Source of the DNA: an uncultured Litoreibacter sp.
Lineage (GTDB): Bacteria > Pseudomonadota > Alphaproteobacteria > Rhodobacterales > Rhodobacteraceae
Direction: 5' to 3'
Assembly: GCA_947494435.1 (NCBI GenBank)
Contig: CANLUY010000002.1
Location: forward strand, 992,001 to 1,056,000
DNA: 64,000 bases
The translations under genes were made by a program, and so were the position numbers. Below the pieces are notes generated by a model. That model was not told where the DNA came from. It did no database searches and was given only the letters and a program-made list of their open reading frames with translations. Positions 18,212-26,595 of this stretch are shown here, in pieces. Every line of letters starts with the position of its first letter. The first letter of the stretch is position 1.

Positions 18212-20230
18212 TTACGACAGAAGCTCACGCACTTTCGCGGCTGTCTCTTTCGCTGTGATCCCGAAGTGCTCATACAACTCACCAGCAGGTGCAGACGCGC
18301 CGAACCCGTGCATACCGACAAAGCCTGCCTTCTCACGACGGCCACGCTCGCCAAACAACCAGCGATCCCACCCAAAGCGGATCGCGGCCTCAACAGCCAC
18401 ACGCACCGGCCCCGCTGGCAACACCTTGCGACGGTATTTCTCGTCCTGCTCTTCGAACAACTCCCAGCACGGCATCGACACGACACGCGTTCCGATCCCG
18501 TCTGCTTCCAACAGCGCTTTCGCTTCCATCGCGATGGACACTTCGGAGCCAGTCGCCATCAAGATCGCCTGCCGCTTATTCTCGGCCTCAGCCAAGACGT
18601 AAGCCCCTTTCGACACTTCATTGCGCGTCGTGTGCGACGTCCGCACAGTCGGCACCCCCTGACGGGACAGCGCCAGCACCGATGGCGTCTTCGGCGAGGT
18701 CAGCGCAACCTCCCAAGCTTCCGCCGTCTCAACCGCATCGGCTGGCCGGAACACATTCATATTCGGCGTCGCACGCAGCATGGCGAGATGCTCAACCGGC
18801 TGGTGCGTCGGGCCATCTTCACCCAGACCAATAGAATCGTGCGTCATAACATAAGTCACCGGAATGCCCATCAGCGCTGACAGGCGCATGGAGCCGCGTG
18901 CATAATCGGTGAAGCACATGAACGTCCCGCCGTAAGCCTTTGTTCCACCATGTAAAGCCATACCGTTCATGGCAGCAGCCATCCCGTGTTCACGCACGCC
19001 ATAATACATGTAGCGACCCTTGCGGTTCTCTGGGTCAAACACGCCCATATCGCTGGTCAGCGTGTTGTTTGATCCGGTCAGATCAGCCGACCCACCAAAG
19101 GTTTCCGGCATGATGGGGTTGATCACTTCCAACGCCATCTCGGACGCCTTACGCGTTGCTACTTTCGGTGCGCTTTCACTGATCTGCTTCTTGAGCGCTT
19201 TGATTGTCGCCGACAGCTTCCGTGGCGCCTCACCAGACTGTTCCCGCGCAAACTTGGCTTGCTTGTTGGCGGACATGCCTTCCAAACGCGCTTCCCATTC
19301 GTCACGCGCCGCTGCGCCGCGCGATCCAATCGCTTCCCAAGCTGATTTCACATCCGCCGGAATGACAAACGGCCCATGCTCCCAACCGTAGACCTTACGC
19401 GTATCCGCGATCAGGTCATCCGCCGTCAATGCGCCGTGGCCTTTCGATGTGTCCTGCGCAGACGATCCCAGCGCAATATGCGTCTTACACGCAATCATCG
19501 ACGGTTTCTTGGTCTTCTTGGCCTTCTCAATCGCGGCATCAATCGCATCCGGGTCATGCCCGTCGATCTCCTGCACATGCCAGCCCGACGCCTTAAAGCG
19601 CTGCACTTGATCCGTGCGATCGGACAACTCAACCGTACCGTCGATGGTGATATTGTTGTTGTCCCACAGCACGATCAGCTTGCCCAACTCATGACGGCCT
19701 GCGATGCCGATGGCCTCTTGGCTGACGCCTTCCATCAGGCAACCGTCGCCCGCAATGCAATAGGTATAGTGATCGACCAGCTTCTTGCCGAACCGCGCGC
19801 GTTGCACTTCCTCGGCAATCGCGAAGCCAACCGAATTGGCAATCCCCTGACCCAACGGCCCAGTCGTGGTCTCAATGCCAGTCGCATGCCCAAACTCAGG
19901 ATGGCCCGCCGTAATCGCGCCCAACTGACGGAAGTTTTTCACCTGCTCAATTGTCATGTCCGCGTAACCCGTCAGGTGCAGCAGCGAATAGAGCAACATG
20001 GAGCCGTGGCCCGCAGACAGAATAAACCGGTCCCGATCCGGCCAGTTTGGTGCGGAGGCGTCAAATTTCAGATGCTTTTCGAACAGAACCGTGGCCACAT
20101 CGGCCATACCCATCGGCATACCGGAATGGCCGGAGTTGGCGGCCGCAACCGCATCCAAGGTCAGCACACGGATGGCACAGGCCTTGTTCCAATGATCTGC
20201 ATGTTTTTCACGAAGGCTGGCAATATCCAC
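18212..20230 (-). CDS. tkt: Transketolase
   Basis: A 672-residue TPP enzyme of the pentose phosphate pathway and the non-oxidative sugar shuffle, moving two-carbon ketol units between sugar phosphates. Signatures are [27 protein letters not shown], the TPP-diphosphate motif [33 protein letters not shown] and [19 protein letters not shown] choose the GTG at 20230 ([14 protein letters not shown] follows): it has a GGGGGA ribosome site eight bases upstream and gives the family's normal length. An ATG at 20362 would add 44 residues with no similarity to transketolases. The gene is divergent from the coiled-coil/zapA pair and heads a block of sugar-phosphate genes. Confidence 0.95.
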   Translation of the reverse strand: MDIASLREKHADHWNKACAIRVLTLDAVAAANSGHSGMPMGMADVATVLFEKHLKFDASAPNWPDRDRFILSAGHGSMLLYSLLHLTGYADMTIEQVKNFRQLGAITAGHPEFGHATGIETTTGPLGQGIANSVGFAIAEEVQRARFGKKLVDHYTYCIAGDGCLMEGVSQEAIGIAGRHELGKLIVLWDNNNITIDGTVELSDRTDQVQRFKASGWHVQEIDGHDPDAIDAAIEKAKKTKKPSMIACKTHIALGSSAQDTSKGHGALTADDLIADTRKVYGWEHGPFVIPADVKSAWEAIGSRGAAARDEWEARLEGMSANKQAKFAREQSGEAPRKLSATIKALKKQISESAPKVATRKASEMALEVINPIMPETFGGSADLTGSNNTLTSDMGVFDPENRKGRYMYYGVREHGMAAAMNGMALHGGTKAYGGTFMCFTDYARGSMRLSALMGIPVTYVMTHDSIGLGEDGPTHQPVEHLAMLRATPNMNVFRPADAVETAEAWEVALTSPKTPSVLALSRQGVPTVRTSHTTRNEVSKGAYVLAEAENKRQAILMATGSEVSIAMEAKALLEADGIGTRVVSMPCWELFEEQDEKYRRKVLPAGPVRVAVEAAIRFGWDRWLFGERGRREKAGFVGMHGFGASAPAGELYEHFGITAKETAAKVRELLS

Positions 20231-20439
20231 GTCTCGGGTCCCCCAATTGGCGTGTTCTTTGCCCGCGGTGATACCAGCGTGACCGCGAAGTTCAAGCGCT
20301 ACAGGCACAAGACCGCCCAAGGTGTTTGAATTCTTCGCTAAATTCCGTAGGCTCAGCGTCAAACGGCCTAGAATAGGCCTTTCCGCGATTCGACGGAGCG
20401 CTCAGCACATGGGCGGCAAAGAAGACAAAGGGGGCAGAA

Positions 20440-20907
20440 ATGTCAGATATTTCCCAACATGAAGGCCGGATCACGGCGGCATTGGATCGCATCGCGTATT
20501 CCATCGAAAACATAACCCCTCAGCCAGACCAAGCCGCAACTTCGCAGGAACCTGATCCCGACCTCGTTGAGGAATTGGAGATTGAGCGGGCCACGAATGC
20601 GCGCCTCGTTGCCTCCAAAGCCGAGGGGGAAGCGCAGATCGAACGGCTCGACACGCGCGTGCACCGCCTCACAGACCGCCTTGAAACCGCAGAGCTGGAA
20701 AACACCCGTCTGCGTAATGTGATCGCCGCCCTAAGCCAGAATAACGCAGCCCTGCGCGACGCGAATGCGGCACATCAAGGCGCGGCTTCTACGGCTGACG
20801 CCGGCGTATCTGCTCAGCTCGCGGACCTACAGGCCGCACGGGCAAACGATATATCGCAGTTGGACGAAATACTGGCCGAGTTGGCCCCAACCCTGAAGGA
20901 GGCCTAA
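20440..20907 (+). CDS. Coiled-coil protein upstream of zapA (ZauP-like candidate)
   Basis: A 155-residue protein with no catalytic motif. After a short N-terminal helix (ALDRIAYSIENI), residues about 45-105 are a continuous heptad-rich coiled coil (VEELEIERATNARLVASK through ETAELENTRLRNVIAALSQNN). The tail ANDISQLDEILAELAPTLKEA is amphipathic. It ends three bases before the zapA ATG, so the two are co-translated. In Caulobacter, zapA shares an operon with zauP, a coiled-coil protein that binds ZapA at the division site. Position and architecture fit, but sequence identity to ZauP was not tested. Confidence 0.7.
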   Translation: MSDISQHEGRITAALDRIAYSIENITPQPDQAATSQEPDPDLVEELEIERATNARLVASKAEGEAQIERLDTRVHRLTDRLETAELENTRLRNVIAALSQNNAALRDANAAHQGAASTADAGVSAQLADLQAARANDISQLDEILAELAPTLKEA

Positions 20908-20910
20908 CCC

Positions 20911-21294
20911 ATGCCCGAAGTAAATATCGACATCGGCGGACGTATCTTTCAGGTGGCGTGCCAGACTGGCGAAGAACATTTCCTTCAATCCGCCGCAAAA
21001 CTGCTCGACAATGAAGCCAGCGTTCTGGCGGAACAAATCGGACGGATGCCTGAGACGCGAATGCTTTTGATGGCAGGCCTTATGCTGGCGGATAAAACGG
21101 CCGGTCTCGAAGAAGAGCTACGCAACGCAGAGGCCCGGCTTGAGACCCAAGCCAAAGAGCTTTCAACAATGAAGTCTGCGCCGCCTGAAAAAATCGAAGT
21201 GGCCGTAATCCCACCTCAAATCGAAGACTCGATGGCAGAGATCGCTGCGCGCGCCGAAGCCTTGGCTGACAGTCTGGAAGCCAAACGGGCCTAA
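20911..21294 (+). CDS. zapA: Cell division protein ZapA
   Basis: A 127-residue cytoplasmic protein that bundles FtsZ filaments at the division ring. The N-terminal domain MPEVNIDIGGRIFQVACQTGEEHFLQSAAKLLDNE is the ZapA fold, and residues about 45-105 form the dimerising coiled coil (MLLMAGLMLADKTAGLEEELRNAEARLE). The last 25 residues (DSMAEIAARAEALADSLE) are a further helix, making it slightly longer than gammaproteobacterial ZapA, as is usual in this group. It is coupled to the upstream coiled-coil gene by a three-base gap. Confidence 0.92.
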   Translation: MPEVNIDIGGRIFQVACQTGEEHFLQSAAKLLDNEASVLAEQIGRMPETRMLLMAGLMLADKTAGLEEELRNAEARLETQAKELSTMKSAPPEKIEVAVIPPQIEDSMAEIAARAEALADSLEAKRA

Positions 21295-21342
21295 ACGACT
21301 CACCGCAATAGCAAGTCACAGACGAAAAGCGGTGCTGGAAAC

Positions 21343-21356
21343 AGTTACCGCTAACA
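21343..21356. promoter_or_regulatory. Central-CG palindrome upstream of gap (site 1)
   Basis: AGTTACCGCTAACA matches the pattern TGTTA-nCGn-TAACA, also seen upstream of the second gap gene, with one mismatch (first base). A palindrome with CG at its centre is typical of LacI-family operators. It lies 147 bp before the gap start. Confidence 0.5.
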
Positions 21357-21403
21357 CTCCGCGATGCGTTTTCAATTCGCCGCCCAATTCGGCGGGCGCG
21401 CTC

Positions 21404-21421
21404 TATGATAACGCTATCATA
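21404..21421. promoter_or_regulatory. Central-CG palindrome upstream of gap (site 2)
   Basis: TATGATAACGCTATCATA: 7-bp arms TATGATA and TATCATA around ACGC. The inner part TGATA-aCGc-TATCA resembles the site 63 bp upstream and the one before the second gap gene. Paired sites would allow looping by a LacI-type repressor. The binding protein is inferred, not seen. Confidence 0.5.
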
Positions 21422-21502
21422 CTGTCAGAAAACGAGAATCTGACTTCTCGCACTCCGCCTACGCCTGTATACGCTGGTCAGGGGTAACGAGGAGATCGGA
21501 AG

Positions 21503-22501
21503 ATGACAACGACAGTCGCTATCAACGGATTTGGCCGCATCGGTCGCTGTACTTTGGCACATATCGCACAAAGCGGACGCAACGACGTGCAAGTCGTCGC
21601 GATCAACGCAACCGGCCCGATTGAAACCAATGCGCATCTTCTGAAATACGACTCCGTCCATGGTCGCTTCCCCGGCGAGATCATGACAACCGATGACACG
21701 ATGGATCTAGGTCGCGGCCCAATGAAAGTGTTCTCCACCTACAATCCTGATGAGCTGGACTGGTCCGGCATCGACGTCGTCATGGAATGCACCGGCAAGT
21801 TCAACTCCAAAGAGCAATCACAAGTCCATATCGAACGCGGCGCTAAGCGTGTGCTGATCTCCGCGCCTGGCAAAAACGTCGACAAGACCATTGTCTACGG
21901 CGTCAACCACCGCGATCTGCTACCCGAGCATGGCGTCATCTCCAACGGCTCTTGCACCACCAACTGCCTCGCGCCGCTGGCGAAAGTCCTGAACGATGCC
22001 ATCGGGATCGAGCGTGGGATCATGACCACGATCCACTCCTATACAGGCGACCAGCCAACGCTTGACCGCCGCCATGACGACCTCTATCGCGCCCGCGCCG
22101 CCGCTATGGCGATGATCCCGACGTCCACAGGTGCTGCCAAAGCGATCAGCCAAGTGCTGCCGGAACTGGATGGCAAGCTTGACGGCACCGCAATGCGCGT
22201 GCCCACGCCAAACGTCTCCTGCGTGGACCTGACATTTGAAGCCTCAAAAGACGTGACCGTGGCCGATGTGAACGAGATCGTGAAAGAAGCCGCAGCCGGT
22301 CACATGGGCGCTGTGCTCAGCTACGATCCCGAGCCAAAAGTCTCAATCGACTTTAATCACACGAATTATTCATCAATTTTTGCGCCAGATCAGACCAAGG
22401 TTGTCGGTGGGCGTACCGTTCGGGTATTGGCTTGGTATGACAACGAATGGGGCTTCTCCTGCCGCATGGCCGACGTGGCTGCCGCGATGGGACGCCTCTA
22501 A
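21503..22501 (+). CDS. gap: Glyceraldehyde-3-phosphate dehydrogenase, Ala36 paralogue
   Basis: A 332-residue phosphorylating [25 protein letters not shown] is the dinucleotide-binding loop, [19 protein letters not shown] carries the catalytic Cys, and NEWGFSCRMADV is near the C-terminus. The residue after the second beta strand, which contacts the adenosine ribose, is Ala36 (VVAINATGPIETNAHL) where NAD-specific enzymes have Asp. Loss of this Asp is known from NADP-accepting gluconeogenic GAPDHs such as Bacillus GapB. This copy may therefore serve the biosynthetic direction, unlike the copy at 25493, which keeps Asp. Two candidate operators lie upstream and a 46-codon gene follows. Confidence 0.93.
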   Translation: MTTTVAINGFGRIGRCTLAHIAQSGRNDVQVVAINATGPIETNAHLLKYDSVHGRFPGEIMTTDDTMDLGRGPMKVFSTYNPDELDWSGIDVVMECTGKFNSKEQSQVHIERGAKRVLISAPGKNVDKTIVYGVNHRDLLPEHGVISNGSCTTNCLAPLAKVLNDAIGIERGIMTTIHSYTGDQPTLDRRHDDLYRARAAAMAMIPTSTGAAKAISQVLPELDGKLDGTAMRVPTPNVSCVDLTFEASKDVTVADVNEIVKEAAAGHMGAVLSYDPEPKVSIDFNHTNYSSIFAPDQTKVVGGRTVRVLAWYDNEWGFSCRMADVAAAMGRL

Positions 22502-22528
22502 CTCTGACGCAAAGGCCCTGCCTCAGCC

Positions 22529-22669
22529 ATGACCAACAAAATCGCAATCGCGCTGGGGCTGCTGATCGTCTCCCTACTGGTCCTGAACGCAGTTATGGGC
22601 TGGGAAGCACATGTCTTCCTTGGACGAAAATTCATTGATCTCATCGAATACCTCGCCTTCTGGCGCTAA
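22529..22669 (+). CDS. Small single-TM protein downstream of gap
   Basis: A 46-codon frame, MTNKIAIALGLLIVSLLVLN then AVMGWEAHVFLGRKFIDLIEYLAFWR. Residues 4-23 form one hydrophobic helix, and the C-terminal part is amphipathic and basic/aromatic. It starts 27 bases after the gap stop. I recall small proteins of this type (ending in LIEWIAFWR-like residues) downstream of gap in other Rhodobacterales, which argues it is a real gene. The function is unknown; its position suggests co-transcription with gap. Confidence 0.7.
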   Translation: MTNKIAIALGLLIVSLLVLNAVMGWEAHVFLGRKFIDLIEYLAFWR

Positions 22670-22770
22670 TGATAAACGCACTCCCACTCGGCAAAGCTCA
22701 ATACCGACGTCTCCCTGTAAACGTCGAATAGAAACCAAACGCGTCACGCGCCTAAAAAACCACAAGAAAT

Positions 22771-22798
22771 CACACCTACCCCATTTGGGTGACTTGAT
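22771..22798. promoter_or_regulatory. Shared upstream motif, copy 1 (LuxR-type gene)
   Basis: A 28-bp stretch starting CACACC and ending TTTGGGTGACTTGAT matches, without gaps, 21 of 28 positions of the stretch at 24466-24493 upstream of the VPLPA-CTERM gene. The common core is TTTGGGTGACnTGAT. It lies 50 bp before the LuxR-type start. Probably an operator for autoregulation (inference). Confidence 0.5.
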
Positions 22799-22848
22799 TT
22801 TCTTGGATTTGGTTAAGAAACTTACCACGGTGCAATTTGGTATTTTAA

Positions 22849-24441
22849 ATGGCGAAACAGACTTCTTTAGACGACACGCTACTTGATGTATTTTCGCTGG
22901 TCTCGAACGACGACGCACTGTCAGCACGCAGCGAGGTGATTGCGCATTACCGCAATGGCGAAGGCTCCATCTCAGGATCTGTCATCTGGTGCGACTTTCA
23001 ATCTGACGGCAAATTCCTAAGGGCTGGCGTATCCGATGTCGGACTGATGGAAAGCCGCTCCATCCTGACCAAAAACGGCCACCCTGTCGTGGACGAGATC
23101 ACCGAACACGCCGAATTGCATGGCCTGCAGGCGGGTAACCTGATCCCCTCTACCCAGCGGGACGGGTTTCACTGGTGCATTCCCTACTCTGCCCCCAGCA
23201 CGAACAAACGGCCTGTCCACGGGTTGCGCACGTTGCTGATCACCGAAGACCTGTTTCTCGAAGTGTTCGACCTGTTCAATATCGAAGTGCAACTCACCCC
23301 GGCCGAGAAACGGCTGGTGTACCAACTGATCTCAGGGCTCAACACCAACGAAGCCGCCGAACTGGACGGCGTCTCTGTAGAAACCAAGCGCACGCATCTC
23401 AAACGCGCCATGAGCAAGCTGGACTGCTCCAACCAATCCGCCATCATGCGCTTGGTCGTCTCCCAACTCATCCATGTCCTGTACCTGTGTGAGAACGAGA
23501 CCTCCCAAAACCGGATCATCGAAGCCTTCACCTCAGACCACTTACATGGATCAGTACGACTGTCTTCGCAGCGCCTCCCCAATGGCCGTCTGCAACGCGT
23601 CTGGGAAATGGGCCCCGCGGACGGCAAGCCGCTGTTGGTTCTGCACGGCTATCTTTTCCCGTTCATGATGCTGAACGCACAGGATGCTTTGGAAAAACTT
23701 GGCCGCCGCTTGGTAATCCCCGTGCGCCCCGGATATCTCGACGATCAGGAAAACACGCGGATTTATCATGAAGGCCGGATGATCGAACAAACGGTCGAAG
23801 ACCTCGAAGCGTTCATTCGTCAAACTTGGAGCGGCCCGGTCGACGTCCTGTGCCATGCGACAGGCGCGTATTACGCGATGATCATCGCAAAAAACTCACC
23901 TGACATTTTCTCAAAGCTGATCGTCACATCGATTAATTTGATGATGGACAATGAGGACAAACAGTCTTTATCCGCCAGCTTTCTGGGTGGCATTCGCAAA
24001 CTCGCGAAACATAATGGCATGTATGAAATGCTGGTCCGCCAGTTTCAGAAAACAACCTTCTCGAATGACCGGACGACACGCTTTGTCTTGCGTCGTTTAT
24101 TTCGGGAAAACCGAACGGATCTCGACACATTGAACGGCGTCTTGGGCCACGGTGAAGCCTTCGGGTGGTACCGTGCGCTTCATGCGGCGTCGATGGTGGG
24201 CATCGCGTCTGATTTTGGCTTAGTAAATATCCACGCGGGCGAAGCTTTGGCAGATGTAACTGTCCCCGTCATATTCCTGCATGGGCCCGAAGACTGCTTC
24301 ACTAGCATCGCGGAAATGCAAAGCTACATAGAGCTTTGCCCCTTTGCAGAGTTGAAGATTTTGCCCGAAGGCGGACATCTGGCGATTGCCAGTCACGCAG
24401 CGATGTTCTGGGACCAGATCGAAACCGTTCTGACCGAGTAA
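22849..24441 (+). CDS. LuxR-type HTH fused to alpha/beta-hydrolase domain lacking Ser nucleophile
   Basis: A 530-residue protein in three parts. Residues 1-145 are a PAS-like N-terminal region I do not recognise. Residues 149-205 form a LuxR/GerE helix-turn-helix (LTPAEKRLVYQLISGLNTNEAAELDGVSVETKRTHLKRAMSKL). Residues about 258-530 are an alpha/beta-hydrolase fold (PLLVLHGYLFP; LHGPEDCFTS with the acid; PEGGHLAIASH with the His). The nucleophile elbow reads VLCHATGAYYA, so the G-x-S-x-G Ser is Ala337 and the first Gly is Cys. The domain is probably a ligand-binding, non-catalytic sensor. The DNA-binding domain is internal, unlike ordinary LuxR proteins. There is no clear ribosome site before the ATG. 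Confidence 0.82.
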   Translation: MAKQTSLDDTLLDVFSLVSNDDALSARSEVIAHYRNGEGSISGSVIWCDFQSDGKFLRAGVSDVGLMESRSILTKNGHPVVDEITEHAELHGLQAGNLIPSTQRDGFHWCIPYSAPSTNKRPVHGLRTLLITEDLFLEVFDLFNIEVQLTPAEKRLVYQLISGLNTNEAAELDGVSVETKRTHLKRAMSKLDCSNQSAIMRLVVSQLIHVLYLCENETSQNRIIEAFTSDHLHGSVRLSSQRLPNGRLQRVWEMGPADGKPLLVLHGYLFPFMMLNAQDALEKLGRRLVIPVRPGYLDDQENTRIYHEGRMIEQTVEDLEAFIRQTWSGPVDVLCHATGAYYAMIIAKNSPDIFSKLIVTSINLMMDNEDKQSLSASFLGGIRKLAKHNGMYEMLVRQFQKTTFSNDRTTRFVLRRLFRENRTDLDTLNGVLGHGEAFGWYRALHAASMVGIASDFGLVNIHAGEALADVTVPVIFLHGPEDCFTSIAEMQSYIELCPFAELKILPEGGHLAIASHAAMFWDQIETVLTE

Positions 24442-24465
24442 CATACGGATTTTCATCAAATTTAA

Positions 24466-24493
24466 CACATGTCACCTGTTTGGGTGACGTGAT
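24466..24493. promoter_or_regulatory. Shared upstream motif, copy 2 (VPLPA-CTERM gene)
   Basis: Contains GTCACCTGTTTGGGTGAC (24471-24488), a perfect 6-bp inverted repeat (GTCACC/GGTGAC) with a six-base spacer, the size and shape of a LuxR-type box. It is 115 bp before the VPLPA-CTERM start. Related sequence lies upstream of the LuxR-type gene itself, which suggests the fusion protein binds both sites. Confidence 0.55.
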
Positions 24494-24608
24494 GCTTCTT
24501 AAGCGATTCTAGACATATGTTAGGGGGGAGTCCGCGTAGAATCTGGGCTGCCTTTTTTTTAGGAACTGTCTCGGTAAAGGGTCCGGGTCACAGAAGAAAG
24601 AAACGGTA

Positions 24609-25262
24609 ATGAAAGTAAAGTATCTCGTAGGTTTTGTAGGTGGGGCCATTATGGCCGCCACCATGGCATCAGCGGCTGTCTTGGACTTTAACGGCAGTGG
24701 TCAATTGACAGGTGCGACTGGTGTCGATGTAGACGGTACGCTCTACGATGTCGCATTTGTCGATGGGACATGTGCCAATTTGTTCAATGGATGTGACAAT
24801 CCAATGGATGATTTTGTGTTCCTGACGCAAGCGCTTGCTGACAGCGCGTCGCAAGCATTGCTCAATCAGGTCCTCTTTGACGGCGCCATGGGCAATTTCA
24901 GATCGCAGCCGGAACTGGTATTCGGGATTGATCCGTTCAACCCCGCAGCGCCCAATAACACGGGATCAGTTATCACCGCCTATGAAATAAATGGCGGCGC
25001 AGTGCGTGGATCTACGGCGATCATTTCTAACAATCCCACAACGGCCGGTCAGGTTGGGTCAGCTGTTCTTGGTATCACGAACCGCGACACATCTGCGACA
25101 ACAAGAGCTGGCAGGTCCACAGTTTTTGCGGACTGGAGCGTCTCCAACGTCGTGATCGTTGATCCTCCGATGCCTGCCGTGCCATTGCCTGCTGGTTTCG
25201 TGCTCAGCCTCACCGCATTTGGTGGGCTATTCGGCTTACGCCGTATGAAGCGGAAGTCCTAA
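24609..25262 (+). CDS. Exported VPLPA-CTERM anchored protein
   Basis: A 217-residue secreted protein. Residues 1-23 are a signal peptide (MKVKYLVGFVGGAIMAATMASAA). The middle is a Gly/Asn/Asp-rich beta region (VLDFNGSGQLTGATGVDVDGT, DFVFLTQALADSASQALLNQVLFDG) without a recognised domain; two Cys (CANLFNGC) may form a disulfide. The C-terminus is a sorting signal: VPLPAGFVLSLTAFGGLFGL then a basic RRMKRKS, the VPLPA-CTERM type processed by an exosortase-like enzyme (not in this window). It follows the LuxR-hydrolase fusion after 167 bp with a LuxR-box-like dyad between them, so it is the obvious candidate target. Surface or extracellular matrix role is inferred. Confidence 0.85.
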   Translation: MKVKYLVGFVGGAIMAATMASAAVLDFNGSGQLTGATGVDVDGTLYDVAFVDGTCANLFNGCDNPMDDFVFLTQALADSASQALLNQVLFDGAMGNFRSQPELVFGIDPFNPAAPNNTGSVITAYEINGGAVRGSTAIISNNPTTAGQVGSAVLGITNRDTSATTRAGRSTVFADWSVSNVVIVDPPMPAVPLPAGFVLSLTAFGGLFGLRRMKRKS

Positions 25263-25273
25263 ATCCTATCTTC

Positions 25274-25300
25274 AGCGGGCCAGCGTAATTCTGGCCCGCT
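25274..25300. terminator. Hairpin after the VPLPA-CTERM gene
   Basis: Perfect 10-bp stem AGCGGGCCAG/CTGGCCCGCT with a seven-base loop, 11 bp after the stop. There is no T-run after it (ACCCCAC), so it is a weak or Rho-assisted terminator or an mRNA-stabilising hairpin. Confidence 0.55.
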
Positions 25301-25439
25301 ACCCCACAATTGCGCATTCAAATGCGTGGGTGGCGACGAATTCTCTGCGGATAGCTGCCTTGAATTGGTTTGCCCGGCAAAGCACCCCTCGCCCACATTC
25401 ATCTGCCTCTCAACCTTGACCTTTTCCGCAGAATGCTTT

Positions 25440-25453
25440 TGTTAGCGGTAACA
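25440..25453. promoter_or_regulatory. Central-CG palindrome upstream of second gap
   Basis: TGTTAGCGGTAACA: arms TGTTA and TAACA are a perfect inverted repeat around GCGG, with CG at the centre. It lies 40 bp before the gap start at 25493, in the position of a repressor site over or just after the promoter. The shape fits LacI-family regulators such as the CceR carbon regulator of Rhodobacter; that assignment is inferred. Confidence 0.6.
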
Positions 25454-25492
25454 GCAAACACATTGCAGAGCGCGAAAATCAAGGAGCACAGA

Positions 25493-26497
25493 ATGTCCGT
25501 AAAAGTTGCTATCAACGGGTTTGGCCGCATTGGCCGCAATGTCTTGCGTGGGATCATCGAGTCCGGTCGGACAGATATCGAAGTGATCGCGATCAATGAT
25601 CTTGGACCGGTTGAAACAAACGCGCATCTGCTGCAATTCGACTCCGTCCATGGCCGCTTCCCGCAAGAGGTCACCGTAAAAGGCGATACGATTGATGTCG
25701 GACGTGGCCCAATCGCAGTCACAGCCATTCGTAACCCCGCCGATCTTCCTTGGGCCGACGTGGACATCGTTTTGGAATGCACAGGTATTTTCACCTCGAA
25801 AGAGGCATGCCAAGCCCATCTCGAAAACGGCTCCTCTCGCGTTTTGATCTCTGCCCCGGGCAAACAAGCGGACAAAACAATTGTCTATGGCGTCAATGAA
25901 GGCACGCTGACCGCAGATGACTTGGTCGTTTCAAACGCGTCCTGCACCACGAACTGTCTTGCGCCGATTGCAAAAGTTCTTAACGACAATCTCGGCATCA
26001 ACAAAGGCTTCATGACAACGGTCCACGCCTATACAGGCGACCAGCCAACATTGGACACGATGCACAAAGACCTTTACCGCGCGCGCGCCGCCGCATTGTC
26101 AATGATCCCAACGTCGACCGGCGCCGCAAAAGCCGTCGGTCTGGTGATGCCAGAACTGGATGGCAAGCTCGACGGCGTTGCAATCCGCGTCCCTACCCCA
26201 AATGTCAGCTGCGTAGATTTGACCTTTGAAGCCGCACGGGAGACCACGGCAGAAGAGATCGACGCAATGATGAAAGCCGCGTCAGAGAAAGGCCCGCTCA
26301 AGGGAATATTGGGATATTCCGACAGGGCGCTCGTCTCTTGCGATTTTAACCATGATCCGCATTCCTCCACCTATGCGACAGAACAGACCAAGGTTTTGGG
26401 TGGTAACATGGTGCGCGTGCTTAGCTGGTATGACAATGAATGGGGCTTCTCCAACCGGATGGCTGATACAGCGGTTGCGATGGGAAAATTGATCTAG
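25493..26497 (+). CDS. gap: Glyceraldehyde-3-phosphate dehydrogenase, Asp36 paralogue
   Basis: A 334-residue phosphorylating GAPDH. The ATG at 25493 is preceded by AAGGAG eight bases upstream; upstream in-frame extension has no similarity to [25 protein letters not shown] binds the cofactor, [20 protein letters not shown] carries the catalytic Cys, and [37 protein letters not shown] binds phosphate. Asp36 is kept ([16 protein letters not shown]), as in NAD-dependent glycolytic enzymes. It sits directly before pgk in the glycolytic block, with a strong terminator and a 98-bp gap between them. Confidence 0.95.
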   Translation: MSVKVAINGFGRIGRNVLRGIIESGRTDIEVIAINDLGPVETNAHLLQFDSVHGRFPQEVTVKGDTIDVGRGPIAVTAIRNPADLPWADVDIVLECTGIFTSKEACQAHLENGSSRVLISAPGKQADKTIVYGVNEGTLTADDLVVSNASCTTNCLAPIAKVLNDNLGINKGFMTTVHAYTGDQPTLDTMHKDLYRARAAALSMIPTSTGAAKAVGLVMPELDGKLDGVAIRVPTPNVSCVDLTFEAARETTAEEIDAMMKAASEKGPLKGILGYSDRALVSCDFNHDPHSSTYATEQTKVLGGNMVRVLSWYDNEWGFSNRMADTAVAMGKLI

Positions 26498-26544
26498 TTT
26501 CGCACTAACAATTTTCGGAAATACGTTCTATTACAAGACCTTGA

Positions 26545-26575
26545 AAGATTCCCCGCATGCGGGGAATCTTCTTTT
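26545..26575 (+). terminator. Terminator after second gap
   Basis: A 26-bp perfect palindrome at 26545-26570 (outer arms AAGATTCCCC and GGGGAATCTT, centre GCATGC) followed by CTTTT. It should end the gap transcript; pgk, 25 bp further on, must then rely on readthrough or a promoter overlapping this hairpin. Confidence 0.8.
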
Positions 26576-26595
26576 ATTTCTGAGGGGACACATCA

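Noticed and set aside
20231-20362. N-terminal 44-residue extension of transketolase
   Set aside because: It has no transketolase similarity, whereas the GTG at 20230 has a good ribosome site and gives the normal length.
21295-21502. 6S RNA gene downstream of zapA
   Set aside because: 6S RNA often follows zapA, but I could not see the long open-complex-like hairpin with its central bubble; the visible dyads fit operators for gap better.
24541-24565. T-run after CTGGGCTGCC as a terminator before the VPLPA gene
   Set aside because: No stable stem precedes the T-run, so it is more likely part of an AT-rich untranslated leader.
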